64,000 nt of DNA from Butyrivibrio sp. WCD3002 (GTDB taxonomy: Bacteria > Bacillota > Clostridia > Lachnospirales > Lachnospiraceae): assembly GCF_000424265.1 (NCBI RefSeq), contig NZ_AUJO01000002.1, positions 169,289 to 233,288 of the forward strand, read 5' to 3'. The notes beneath the pieces are model-generated. The model searched no databases, had not been told where the DNA came from, and saw only the letters and a list, made by a program, of their open reading frames with translations. A program made the position numbers and the translations under genes. The stretch's first letter is position 1. Every line of letters begins with the position of its first letter. Of this stretch, positions 35,706-44,523 are shown piece after piece.

Positions 35706-37043
35706 TCAATCAAGTTCATCACTGTCAATTACCAGAGTCTTAATGGAATGAGCAGGTAATTTTATATCAGCACTATAACCCTGAATCCCTAATGTAAATT
35801 CCTTCTCTTCATCTCTGCGGTTTAAAAGTACTACAGCAATACTCTTATCGGGATTTTTAAAGCATACAGTCTCAATATCAGGATCAAAGGAACTGCTAAG
35901 AACCCTTACTGCGCCGGGGCGTATGAATCTGCTAAAATGCCCTATGTAGTAATAGGATAGCTTCACATCGATGGTCTGTGTCTTTTCATCAAACATAACA
36001 GGCGCATCGCAGAAGTTTCCTACATGGTTAGGGCCACCCTCTTTATTGAGATACAGATTCCAGTCGGTATAACCATTGCAGCCTGCTCTGAGATTACCCA
36101 TAAGCTCTTCTGCGTACATCTCCGCAAACTGAAGGCTACGGTCTTCTTTATATCTTGAATATTCTACACACCCTTCCGTAAAAATAAGTTCCTTGTCGGG
36201 GTACTTTTCACGGATTCTTGCAAGTGCCTCAAAATGAGTTCCGGTGTACCAATGGAAAGCAATACCATCTATACTCTCCTCTGCTTCCTCCACGCTAAAG
36301 CTTTCTTTTACGCGGTCAATTATGATGTCTTTATTGTGATCCCACACAAGAACCTTCACATGGGAATATCCGTTATGTAAAAGTGCAGGCTTTAGATAAT
36401 GAGTTGCAAAATATGCTTCTTCCTCGCCGCTGTATATGCATGAATCCCAGGTCTGAGTCGCTGCAGGTTCATTCTGCACGGTTAGTCTCTGAATTTTTAT
36501 GCCCTGCTTCTCATACTCTTTCAGATATCTGACGATCATGCTGGCCCACATAGCCCTGAAATCTTCCTTGAGCTTTCCGCCGTGATTCATTTCATTATTA
36601 GTCTTCATGAAGGCAGGGGGGCTCCAGGGAGAAGCAAGCAATGAAAGCCTGCTTTCCCTTTTGATAGCCTCATGAAGGAGGGGTAGGATATACTTTTTAT
36701 CTCTGTCGATTGAAAATTTTTCCAGCAAACGATCCTGGGGGTCATCATCATAGGCATAATTGCCAAGGGCAAAATCACAGCTTTGAATATGGAGTCTTCC
36801 CATAGTGTAGCAGTTTCCGTCTTCGCCAAAATAAAGGTCAAGGAGCTTTTTCTTATTTTCCTCATTGGCACTGTCGTAAACTGTTCCGGCAGCCTCCGTA
36901 AAAGCACCGCCAAATCCGATGATAGTCTGATATTCTTCATCCGGATATATCTTAACCACACGAAATTCTCCGGGATTTTTCTTTTCAAGAGTCACCTGGC
37001 CAGCGGTCATTCTCTTTTGGTTATCTGAAAGATACGTAATCAT
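35706..37043 (-). CDS. GH30 beta-glycosidase (glucosylceramidase-like)
   Basis: The 445-aa enzyme is a clan A (beta/alpha)8 barrel of GH30. The acid/base is E192 in TVQNEP and the nucleophile E290 in IFTEGC; an early segment GFGGAFTEA is the family hallmark. A short C-terminal beta domain with LSYYYIGHFSRFI follows. Family members cleave beta-1,6-glucan, glucosylceramide or beta-xylosides; I cannot decide between them. No signal peptide, so it is intracellular and likely acts on the sugar brought in by the preceding transporter genes. It is 22 bases downstream of the binding protein gene and ends the operon. Confidence 0.9.
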   Translation of the reverse strand: MITYLSDNQKRMTAGQVTLEKKNPGEFRVVKIYPDEEYQTIIGFGGAFTEAAGTVYDSANEENKKKLLDLYFGEDGNCYTMGRLHIQSCDFALGNYAYDDDPQDRLLEKFSIDRDKKYILPLLHEAIKRESRLSLLASPWSPPAFMKTNNEMNHGGKLKEDFRAMWASMIVRYLKEYEKQGIKIQRLTVQNEPAATQTWDSCIYSGEEEAYFATHYLKPALLHNGYSHVKVLVWDHNKDIIIDRVKESFSVEEAEESIDGIAFHWYTGTHFEALARIREKYPDKELIFTEGCVEYSRYKEDRSLQFAEMYAEELMGNLRAGCNGYTDWNLYLNKEGGPNHVGNFCDAPVMFDEKTQTIDVKLSYYYIGHFSRFIRPGAVRVLSSSFDPDIETVCFKNPDKSIAVVLLNRRDEEKEFTLGIQGYSADIKLPAHSIKTLVIDSDELD

Positions 37044-37065
37044 TTTTGTAAAAACCTTTCTAGGA

Positions 37066-38703
37066 TCAGTTGCCGAGCTTTTCAGCGTTTGCCTTAATCT
37101 TCTCTGTCATAGCTGCTTCGATATCATCCCAACCATTCTCATCCAAAAACTGCTTATAAGCTTCAAGTGTCTGGTCGAATTCTTCATCACTTCCGCTTCT
37201 GATAAGAGAAACAAGAGTTGTTGACCAGAAGGTCTTTATTGCAGCATAGTTTCTTGCTTCCGGTGTGCCTGCATCGGGAACGGCATTCTCAAGAACGAAG
37301 TGGGGATAAAGCTTACCCTTGCCCCATTCCTGCATCTGCTTGATTGAATCCGGGAAGGAATCTCTTGAAAGAGCCTTGTACTTGTCATGTCCAAAAGGAA
37401 TGAACTCGCCGATTCTGATCTCTTTTTTGAAGCGATCGTTATCAGCTGACTGAAGGTCCTTCATCTCCTGTGTAAGAGAAAAGCTGCCGTCCTCATTAAC
37501 AACATAGGTCTCCCCTTCGATACCAAAGTTTGTGAGAATCTCGCCCTCTTCATCAAGAAGGTATGTATAAAGCTGGATTGCCTTTGCAGGATCCTTACAG
37601 GTCTTGGATACGTATGTAACCATCCAGCCGCTAATTCCTGCCTGATTAAGCTTGGGGGTATTTCCTGTTGTGCTCTTAGGTCCGTCGATTGCGATATAAG
37701 CGTGGCCTGTGTCACCTGTAAACTGTGTGAGGAAGCCTGACTGCTGTGCTGTTCCGTCTACCATGATGCAGGCATATTTTCCGATGGTAAGCTTTTCCTG
37801 CCATGCAGTGTTATCATCTGTGAAGCTGTCATCATTGATGTAGCCTGCTCTATAAGCCTCTGAAAGTGTATGAACCCATGAAAGATAGTCTTCATCAAGG
37901 TTTCTGTTGTAGTGACTGTTATCGTCATTTACAATCTTAACGCCAAGATAATCCTGAAGTGTATCGCCAAGGGAGCTTGTTCCGTCTGTCTCAAAGTTGT
38001 TAAAACCAAGGGGTACAAGATCAGGGAACTGTTCCTTTATCATGCCAAGAGCTGCAAGGAAATCCTCCTGGCTCTCCATAGAGGGCTTTCCGATTGCCTC
38101 ATAAACATCATCTCTTATTGCAAAGGCTGTTTTTGCAGGAAGAAGATCACTGTCATAATCTGCCTGTGTATTTGAATAATCCGCATAACCATAGGTGTTT
38201 CCGTCTGCAAGCTTAAACCAGTTAAGGGTATCCTCTGCTGCTACCTTATAAAAATAGGGATCATAGTTATCAGCAAGCTCCTGCAGTGAATAAGCCCATG
38301 TATCCGCCTTCTGTGCAACCTGGCTGGAAGCATCAAAGATTGTGATCATATCAGGCATATCCTCGCCTGCGAAAAATGTGTTGAGCTTTGTGTCATCACC
38401 CACAAGGAAGTTGATGTTGACCTTCAGGTCTTCCTTCATTTTCCCGGTAACAACATCCTCACCCCAGCTTGTGTTCCACCAGTCAGCGTTTACATACCAG
38501 GTAAGCTCTGAATCCTCCTTTGTGTCCAGCTTCCAGGCAGGAGTCTCAGGATCAAGCGTATATCTTCCGCTCTCCACTACTCCGTCATCACCTGTTGCCA
38601 CCATAGCATCTGCTTTGGCAGCCTCTGTGCCGCAACCTGTCAGAGCGATTGCAGCAAACAGTGCACCGGCCATAATACCGGTTCCCTTTTCCATAATATT
38701 CAT
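37066..38703 (-). CDS. Extracellular sugar-binding lipoprotein, SBP_bac_1 type
   Basis: The 545-aa protein has a signal peptide with lipobox ALTGC (Cys24) and a body of the family 1 binding proteins used with Lpl-type permeases. GGAGG precedes ATG by 9 bases. It lies between the permease LplC-like gene (35 bases upstream) and GH30 (22 bases downstream), giving an operon permease-permease-binding protein-hydrolase. It captures the substrate of GH30 or a related beta-glucan oligomer (inference). Confidence 0.88.
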   Translation of the reverse strand: MNIMEKGTGIMAGALFAAIALTGCGTEAAKADAMVATGDDGVVESGRYTLDPETPAWKLDTKEDSELTWYVNADWWNTSWGEDVVTGKMKEDLKVNINFLVGDDTKLNTFFAGEDMPDMITIFDASSQVAQKADTWAYSLQELADNYDPYFYKVAAEDTLNWFKLADGNTYGYADYSNTQADYDSDLLPAKTAFAIRDDVYEAIGKPSMESQEDFLAALGMIKEQFPDLVPLGFNNFETDGTSSLGDTLQDYLGVKIVNDDNSHYNRNLDEDYLSWVHTLSEAYRAGYINDDSFTDDNTAWQEKLTIGKYACIMVDGTAQQSGFLTQFTGDTGHAYIAIDGPKSTTGNTPKLNQAGISGWMVTYVSKTCKDPAKAIQLYTYLLDEEGEILTNFGIEGETYVVNEDGSFSLTQEMKDLQSADNDRFKKEIRIGEFIPFGHDKYKALSRDSFPDSIKQMQEWGKGKLYPHFVLENAVPDAGTPEARNYAAIKTFWSTTLVSLIRSGSDEEFDQTLEAYKQFLDENGWDDIEAAMTEKIKANAEKLGN

Positions 38704-38738
38704 GTGTAAATTCCTCCTTATTTATGTTCACATGTTTT

Positions 38739-39605
38739 TTATTCTTTAACCGCACCAAGCATCATTCCCGATACAAAATGCTTCTGAAGCATCGGATAGA
38801 TGATTAGAATCGGTACGGTTGTAACTACTATTGTTGCCAGCTGTATTCCCTTTGAAGTGGTCTGAAGGGCCACATTTCCTATGGTGTTCATGCTGGCCGC
38901 CTGCTGCTGAACGATGATCTCATAAAGCTTCATCTGAACGGGATACAGGCTTTCCTTTGTCATATAGAGCTTGGCTGTCATGAAGTCATTCCACTGATAG
39001 ACACCGTTAAAAAGTGCTATTGTGGCAAGGGCCGGTTTTGACAGCGGAAGAATGATCTGAAGAAAAATCCTCCACACTCCGGCTCCGTCCATGGATGCCG
39101 ATTCCTCCAAAGATGAAGGCACCTGACGAAAGAAGTTCATTAGAATTACCACGTCGTAGTAGCTAAAAAGCTGTGGCAGAATGTAGACCATGAAATTATT
39201 CAAAAGTCCAAGCTTTTTCATAAGCAGGTAGGTAGGGATCATACCGCCTGAAAAGAACAGGGTTATTACACCCATGACCGTGTAAAGATTTCTGAACTTA
39301 AGATCCCTTTTGCTAAGTCCAAAGGCCACCATGGAGCAGAAGAAAACATGTGTCACTACTCCGATCACTGTTTTTAAAACAGATATCAAGTATGCATGCC
39401 ATATGGTCACATCCTTAAAAACAGCTATGTAGTTATCAAGGGTCAGCTCTTTTGGGAAAAAGATGAAGTTTCCCTCCGCAAGAACTCTGTTACTTGCAAA
39501 TGATGATGCGAAGATATTTAAAACAGGGGCCAGTATCACCACGGATATAAGACACACCAGCGTTGAATCTATCGCAATAAAAGGATTTATACGTTTGATT
39601 TTCAT
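38739..39605 (-). CDS. Carbohydrate ABC transporter permease, LplC type
   Basis: The 288-aa membrane protein has about six helices and the EAA loop EESASMDGAGVWRIFLQIIL. AAGGAG precedes ATG. It pairs with the LplB-type permease 9 bases upstream. As in the other Lpl cassette, no ATPase gene is present. Confidence 0.9.
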   Translation of the reverse strand: MKIKRINPFIAIDSTLVCLISVVILAPVLNIFASSFASNRVLAEGNFIFFPKELTLDNYIAVFKDVTIWHAYLISVLKTVIGVVTHVFFCSMVAFGLSKRDLKFRNLYTVMGVITLFFSGGMIPTYLLMKKLGLLNNFMVYILPQLFSYYDVVILMNFFRQVPSSLEESASMDGAGVWRIFLQIILPLSKPALATIALFNGVYQWNDFMTAKLYMTKESLYPVQMKLYEIIVQQQAASMNTIGNVALQTTSKGIQLATIVVTTVPILIIYPMLQKHFVSGMMLGAVKE

Positions 39606-39614
39606 TGCCTCTCC

Positions 39615-40523
39615 TTACAAAACCGATTCTTCGTTGAATCTCTTACTTATTGAATTTGCAATCACCAGAAGGATCACCGAAACAATTGATACTCCAAGGC
39701 CTACTGCAGTTGCATATGAAAAATCGCCCTGAGCAAGTCCCATTCTGTATACATAGGAGTCAATAACCTCAGCTCTTACCTGATTCTGAGAATTCATAAG
39801 TACCAGCGTCTGATCCAGATTCGACTTAAGCAGTGAGCTTATGGTCAAAATAAGATTAAGACTTATGATCATGCGAAGATGGGGAAGCGTGATGCTTATT
39901 ATCTGTCTTACTCTGCCCGCGCCATCAATCTGCGCCGCCTCGTAGTAGGTAGGGTCAATTCCGGCCATGGTGGCAAGATAGAGAATTGTGCCCCATCCTG
40001 CTTCCTTCCAGGTATCCGCAATTACCGCTATCCACCAGTACTTGTCAGCATCAAGAAGGAAGTTTACCGGCTTATCAAGAATGCCTGTGCCCACAAGTAT
40101 CTGATTAAGCATTCCCGAAGTTGATAGCCAGTTGATCACCATTCCTCCGAGGATGATCCATGATAAAAAGTGGGGAAGGTAGGATATCGTCTGACTTATT
40201 CTCTTAAAAGGTCCATCCTTTAGCTCGTAAATCATGATTGCCAGGATTATCGGTGTGGTAAATCCGATAAGGAGCTTCAGCAGACTGATGCCCAGCGTAT
40301 TCGTTACGGACTGCCAAAAGTACTTATCGCCCATAACAATTTTGAAATTATCCAGCCCTACCCATTTAGCCGTTGATAAGGTGTCGATTACGGTATAGTT
40401 TTTAAACGCAATCGTCAGTCCGTAAATCGGATAATAGCTAAAAATGAGCATAAAAATAACACCCGGCAGAACCATAAGCTGCAGCGGCAACTGCCGTCTT
40501 AAAGCACGTTTTGTAGTTTTCAT
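39615..40523 (-). CDS. Carbohydrate ABC transporter permease, LplB type
   Basis: The product is 302 aa from ATG 40523, chosen because GAGG lies nine bases upstream; an earlier in-frame ATG at 40547 has none. The six-helix permease has the EAA loop YEAAQIDGAGRVRQIISITL and standard length, in contrast with the extended LplB at 10706-12142. It is the first gene of the permease-permease-binding protein-GH30 operon and is divergent from the AraC regulator gene at 40706. Confidence 0.9.
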   Translation of the reverse strand: MKTTKRALRRQLPLQLMVLPGVIFMLIFSYYPIYGLTIAFKNYTVIDTLSTAKWVGLDNFKIVMGDKYFWQSVTNTLGISLLKLLIGFTTPIILAIMIYELKDGPFKRISQTISYLPHFLSWIILGGMVINWLSTSGMLNQILVGTGILDKPVNFLLDADKYWWIAVIADTWKEAGWGTILYLATMAGIDPTYYEAAQIDGAGRVRQIISITLPHLRMIISLNLILTISSLLKSNLDQTLVLMNSQNQVRAEVIDSYVYRMGLAQGDFSYATAVGLGVSIVSVILLVIANSISKRFNEESVL

Positions 40524-40586
40524 ATCTTTTTTCCTCATGTCTTTCATGAATGTTATTCTACTTATCCGGCATGGGGTAAAAAAGCG

Positions 40587-40607
40587 CCTATTCTGTTTTA
40601 AAATAGG
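40587..40607. promoter_or_regulatory. Inverted repeat in the divergent AraC/permease promoter region
   Basis: CCTATT and AATAGG flank nine bases. It lies 64 bases upstream of the permease start and about 100 bases upstream of the AraC gene; a plausible operator for the AraC regulator, though AraC proteins more often use direct repeats. Confidence 0.3.
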
Positions 40608-40705
40608 TCGATTCCGTTCTTTTGCCTCTGGACTGCTTTCAAGTTTTGTGCAATAATGTTGGAACTTGCTGATCTATAAAGTTTTTTTGATTGGATAAAT
40701 GATTT

Positions 40706-41569
40706 ATGAGTAAAAAAGATCTTCGTCATGAAAATGACAGAATTACAGATGGTTTCGATATATTCTTCTGGGTCTTCAATGATTCCAGCAGCTATGTGCC
40801 AACCCACTGGCACACTGCTCTTGAAATAAACTACATTCTTGAAGGAAGCGTTGATGTTGCTATCGCCAATGATATAGCACATCTTCTGCCCGGTGATATC
40901 AACATTGTAGATTCAAATGTGCTGCACTCAACAAAGTCGGTAAACGGAAACAAGGCGATTTTGATTCAGCTTCCCCTGCAGCTCCTTGAGCGCTATATAC
41001 CTAATTATTCGGAGCTTTGCTTTTCCTTTGATCCCCACAGTGATGATATTGAAAGCAAGCGAAACAGATCAAGACTAATCATCACAATTGAAGAGATGCG
41101 CAAGGTTTTCGAAGAGAAAAAAGAAGGCGGAATCCTAAAATTCAACAGCCTTCTTTTTGATCTTATGTATCAGCTATATCACAATTTTTCTTATCCTAAG
41201 GAGAACGACAACGTATCTCTTGGTCAAAAGAATTTTGATCACATAAGGGCTATAATCAAATACTCCGAGCAGCACTACATGAATCCCATCTCCATAGGAG
41301 AGATAGCCTCTGTGGTGGCTTTTAGTGAAGATTATTTCAGCCACTTCTTTAAGAGAAACATGGGTGTATCGTACCTTCAGTACCTGAACGAGCTGCGCAT
41401 GTCCCACGTTTATAAGGATCTGATATACACAGATATTCCGCTAAAGGACATTTTAGAGCAACACGGCTTTACTAACTACAAGCTTTTCCGCCGCATGTTC
41501 CAGGAGAAATTCCACACCACTCCGGGAGAGTACCGAAAAAAATACAGCATGAAGAATGCAACTGTTTGA
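40706..41569 (+). CDS. AraC-family transcriptional regulator with cupin sensor domain
   Basis: The 287-aa regulator has an N-terminal cupin-like domain (HTALEINYILEGSVDVAI and LLPGDINIVDSNVLHS, residues 30-90) and a C-terminal AraC double helix-turn-helix with signature GFTNYKLFRRMFQEKFHTTPGEYR. It is the only plus-strand gene in the window and is divergent from the permease-GH30 operon, which it most likely controls in response to a sugar bound by the cupin domain. The ribosome binding site is weak. It ends at a bidirectional terminator shared with htpG. Confidence 0.9.
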   Translation: MSKKDLRHENDRITDGFDIFFWVFNDSSSYVPTHWHTALEINYILEGSVDVAIANDIAHLLPGDINIVDSNVLHSTKSVNGNKAILIQLPLQLLERYIPNYSELCFSFDPHSDDIESKRNRSRLIITIEEMRKVFEEKKEGGILKFNSLLFDLMYQLYHNFSYPKENDNVSLGQKNFDHIRAIIKYSEQHYMNPISIGEIASVVAFSEDYFSHFFKRNMGVSYLQYLNELRMSHVYKDLIYTDIPLKDILEQHGFTNYKLFRRMFQEKFHTTPGEYRKKYSMKNATV

Positions 41570-41592
41570 TTTGTAATTATTTGTGAACAAAC

Positions 41593-41640
41593 AAAAATAC
41601 CGGATATGAACCTGTTATCAGGCCCATATCCGGTATTTTT
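41593..41640. terminator. Bidirectional terminator between the AraC gene and htpG
   Basis: AAAAATACCGGATATG (41593-41608) pairs perfectly with CATATCCGGTATTTTT (41625-41640), giving A- and T-runs on both sides. It serves the converging plus-strand AraC gene and minus-strand htpG. Confidence 0.88.
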
Positions 41641-41663
41641 TACATAGGTATCGTAACCGTTTT

Positions 41664-43781
41664 TTATTTTGCAAGAAGCATCATAATGTCGTTACTTCTC
41701 TGAATGAACTTAGTCATTGATTCAGCATCAAGCGGTGCGTTCTGAATACGTGCAAGGTCGTAGAGCTGCTCACAGATTGTATCTACGTTCTCGCCCTCTC
41801 CGTTATCCATCACATATTTAACAAGAGGATGATTTGCGTTGAGGATAAGGGTCTGGCCGCCCATTCCAAGGTCACCCATCATCATTCCGTTAGCGGCATA
41901 CATCTTCATCATATCCTGCATACGACGTGTATCCTCTGATACAGTGAGCATTGATGAAATCTTCTTATCCTTAAGCTTTTCAACCTTAACAACCAGCTGC
42001 TCATTCTTAAGAGCTTTCTTCATCTTCTCACCGATAGTCTTCTCGATCTCCTCGAACTCCTTCTCAGCCTTCTTGGAAGTTTTGCTCTTGAAAGTATCTG
42101 TAAGGTCAGCATCGATTCTCTGGAAGCGGATATCCTGGTTCTTGGACTCAAGCTGCTGGATGAAAGGAACATCGATGTTGTGATTAAGTATGAATGCATC
42201 CATCTTCTGAGCCTTGAACATGTTGATGTACTGGCTCTGCTGCTGTTCATCGGTTACATAGTAGATGGTACGGGGCTCTTTCTCCTCGTCCTTCTTATCA
42301 TCAGTCTTGGCATCATCACTTACTGTATTGCCATCAGCGTCTACTACTTCAGCTTCTACTTTGTTACCATTTTCATCCTTAGCTTCTTCAGCTGCTGCAG
42401 CTTCCTCAGCATCCTTGTTGATCTGGAGCGCTTCGGGAAGTGTGAGATATTTTCCGTCAAGATTCTTGAAAAGAATATAGTCATTCATCTTCTCACAGAA
42501 CTTGTCGTCCTTAAGGCAACCATACTTGATGAAAGGAGAAATGTCCTCCCAATATTTGTCATAGTTCTCTTTATCTGTCTTGCAAAGACCTGCAAGCTTC
42601 TCAGCTACCTTCTTGGAAATGTAGTCTGAAATCTTCTTTACAAAGCCGTCGTTCTGAAGTGCACTTCTTGATACGTTAAGAGGCAGATCAGGACAGTCGA
42701 TTACACCCTTAAGGAGCATCAGATATTCAGGAATAACTTCCTTGATGTTATCAGCGATGAATACCTGGTTGTTGTAAAGCTTAATTGTTCCCTCTGCAGA
42801 CTCAAACTCCATGTTGATCTTAGGGAAGTACAGGATACCCTTTAAGTTGAAGGGATAATCCATGTTGAGGTGAATCCAGAAAAGAGGCTCCTTGTAGTCG
42901 CGGAATACCTTTCTGTAAAACTCCTTGTACTCATCATCTGTGCAATCCTTGGGAGTCTTAGCCCAAAGAGGATGTGTATCATTTACAAGCTGAGGACGTC
43001 TCTTGATCTTGAGCTTTCTCTCCTCTTCCTTCTTCTCCTCGGAAGACTCGCCCTCTGCCTTAGCCTCTTCCTTTTTCTCAGGCTCTATAACCTCGATTAC
43101 AACGTCATCATCACGTTTCTCGGATTCCTTGATGGTCTCTGTGCCCTCTTCATTTTCTCTTGAGATGTAGATCTCATAAGGCATGAATGAACAGTATTTC
43201 TCAACTACTTCGCGAGCCTTGTACTCATTACAGAACTCAAGGCAGTCGTCTGATAAGTGAAGAGTGATGGTTGTACCAATCTCCTTCTTATCTCCGTCAT
43301 CCATCTCGAAATCAGAACCGCCGTCGCAGGTCCAGTGAACAGATGCAGCATCTGACTTGTATGAAAGAGTATCGATATCTACATAATCAGATACCATGAA
43401 GGTTGAATAGAAACCAAGTCCGAAATGACCGATAATCTGATCAGCGTTGGCCTTATCCTTGTACTTGTTAAGGAAGTCAGTAGCACCGGAGAAAGCCACC
43501 TGATTGATGTACTCCTCAACCTCTTCTGCAGTCATACCGATACCGTTATCGATGATCTTAATTGTCTTATCCTTATCGTTAAGAACGATGTCAACACGGG
43601 GCTTGTAGCCTTCGGGGAGCTCATACTCACCCATCATGTCCATCTTCTTGATTTTAGTGATAGCATCACATGCGTTTGAAATAACCTCACGATAGAATAT
43701 GTCGTGGTCAGAATACAGCCACTTTTTGATAATAGGGAACATATTCTCTGAGTTAATTGAAAGATTACCTTTTTTTGCCAT
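41664..43781 (-). CDS. htpG: Molecular chaperone HtpG (Hsp90), with charged inserts
   Basis: The 705-aa protein has the GHKL ATPase domain (N box REVISNACDA with the Glu/Asn of the ATP site, DNGIGM at 78-83, GHFGLGFYS at 118-126), the middle domain with catalytic R372 (NVSRSALQND) and the C-terminal dimerisation domain. It is about 80 residues longer than E. coli HtpG (624 aa). The extra length sits in a Glu/Lys-rich linker at residues about 208-262, between the N and middle domains, and in an Ala/Asp/Glu-rich insert at about 455-503. Start ATG 43781 has GGAGG eight bases upstream. It is monocistronic under a CIRCE operator. Confidence 0.95.
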   Translation of the reverse strand: MAKKGNLSINSENMFPIIKKWLYSDHDIFYREVISNACDAITKIKKMDMMGEYELPEGYKPRVDIVLNDKDKTIKIIDNGIGMTAEEVEEYINQVAFSGATDFLNKYKDKANADQIIGHFGLGFYSTFMVSDYVDIDTLSYKSDAASVHWTCDGGSDFEMDDGDKKEIGTTITLHLSDDCLEFCNEYKAREVVEKYCSFMPYEIYISRENEEGTETIKESEKRDDDVVIEVIEPEKKEEAKAEGESSEEKKEEERKLKIKRRPQLVNDTHPLWAKTPKDCTDDEYKEFYRKVFRDYKEPLFWIHLNMDYPFNLKGILYFPKINMEFESAEGTIKLYNNQVFIADNIKEVIPEYLMLLKGVIDCPDLPLNVSRSALQNDGFVKKISDYISKKVAEKLAGLCKTDKENYDKYWEDISPFIKYGCLKDDKFCEKMNDYILFKNLDGKYLTLPEALQINKDAEEAAAAEEAKDENGNKVEAEVVDADGNTVSDDAKTDDKKDEEKEPRTIYYVTDEQQQSQYINMFKAQKMDAFILNHNIDVPFIQQLESKNQDIRFQRIDADLTDTFKSKTSKKAEKEFEEIEKTIGEKMKKALKNEQLVVKVEKLKDKKISSMLTVSEDTRRMQDMMKMYAANGMMMGDLGMGGQTLILNANHPLVKYVMDNGEGENVDTICEQLYDLARIQNAPLDAESMTKFIQRSNDIMMLLAK

Positions 43782-43808
43782 ATTATGTGCCTCCATTCCA
43801 CAAATATG

Positions 43809-43837
43809 AGTTTAAGACTGTGGAACATAAAAGTCAA
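43809..43837 (-). promoter_or_regulatory. Promoter of htpG
   Basis: On the minus strand TTGACT (43832-43837), a 17-base spacer, then TAAACT (43809-43814). The start point would be near 43802, giving a leader of about 20 bases. The CIRCE element ends 7 bases upstream of the -35. Confidence 0.6.
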
Positions 43838-43844
43838 TAAAAAA

Positions 43845-43871
43845 TTAGCACTCATTTAGCATGAGTGCTAA
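43845..43871. promoter_or_regulatory. CIRCE operator (HrcA-binding site)
   Basis: A perfect TTAGCACTC-N9-GAGTGCTAA inverted repeat (43845-43853 and 43863-43871). HrcA binds this in groESL and dnaK promoters; here it lies just upstream of the htpG promoter, so htpG should be derepressed on heat shock together with those chaperone operons. Confidence 0.96.
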
Positions 43872-43899
43872 CAATAATTCTATTTCCTTAATTATCATC

Positions 43900-44523
43900 T
43901 CAATCATTTATTACGAGTCCCAGGTTTCTTGCTTTAACTGCCAGTTCCAGCCTAGTGTGGTAGCCCGTTTTCTGGAGCATATTAGAGATATGCATCTTAA
44001 CCGTAGATATTTCAACACATAGCTTATCAGCAATGTCTTTGTTTGATGCTCCGCAAACAAGCTCCCTTAATATCTCTGTCTCTCTTTCGGTAAAATCAGT
44101 GTTTCTGGCATTACCGATTTTCACCTCCATGCGTTTACTTGGATATACGGATTCTCCCTTCATGGTCCGATCCATAATCTCCAGTATAGGCTGCTCCTGA
44201 ACTTCCTTTTGCCAAAAGCTTTCAACCCCGATTTCTCTTGCCCTCTTTTCGTATGAAAGCTCGGGCATGGAAGTAACTATTATTATTTTCGTTTCAGGTT
44301 TATTTTTCTTAATTTTCTCTGCAGCATCAAGTCCACTCATGCTGCCCGGAAAGAGTACATCCAAAATCACAAGATCAGCATCATGCTTTTCCAAGTATTC
44401 GACTGCATCATACGCTGTTGAATAAGATGCCTTAAGATAAAAGCTTTCAGAGCTTTCTACCGCTCCCTCAAAAATTTCCCTTATCATCCTAAAGTCTTCA
44501 GCTAACACCACCCCATATGACAC
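43900..44523 (-). CDS. Response regulator, NarL/LuxR family
   Basis: The 207-aa regulator has a receiver with acidic residues E9/D10, phosphoacceptor D55 (LVILDVLFPG), and a C-terminal LuxR helix-turn-helix from about residue 140 (TERETEILRELVCGASNKDI and VSTVKMHIS-like helix). The start is GTG at 44523 with GGAGG nine bases upstream, which lies inside the preceding kinase gene (26-base overlap). It is the output of the three-gene signalling operon. Confidence 0.92.
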   Translation of the reverse strand: MSYGVVLAEDFRMIREIFEGAVESSESFYLKASYSTAYDAVEYLEKHDADLVILDVLFPGSMSGLDAAEKIKKNKPETKIIIVTSMPELSYEKRAREIGVESFWQKEVQEQPILEIMDRTMKGESVYPSKRMEVKIGNARNTDFTERETEILRELVCGASNKDIADKLCVEISTVKMHISNMLQKTGYHTRLELAVKARNLGLVIND

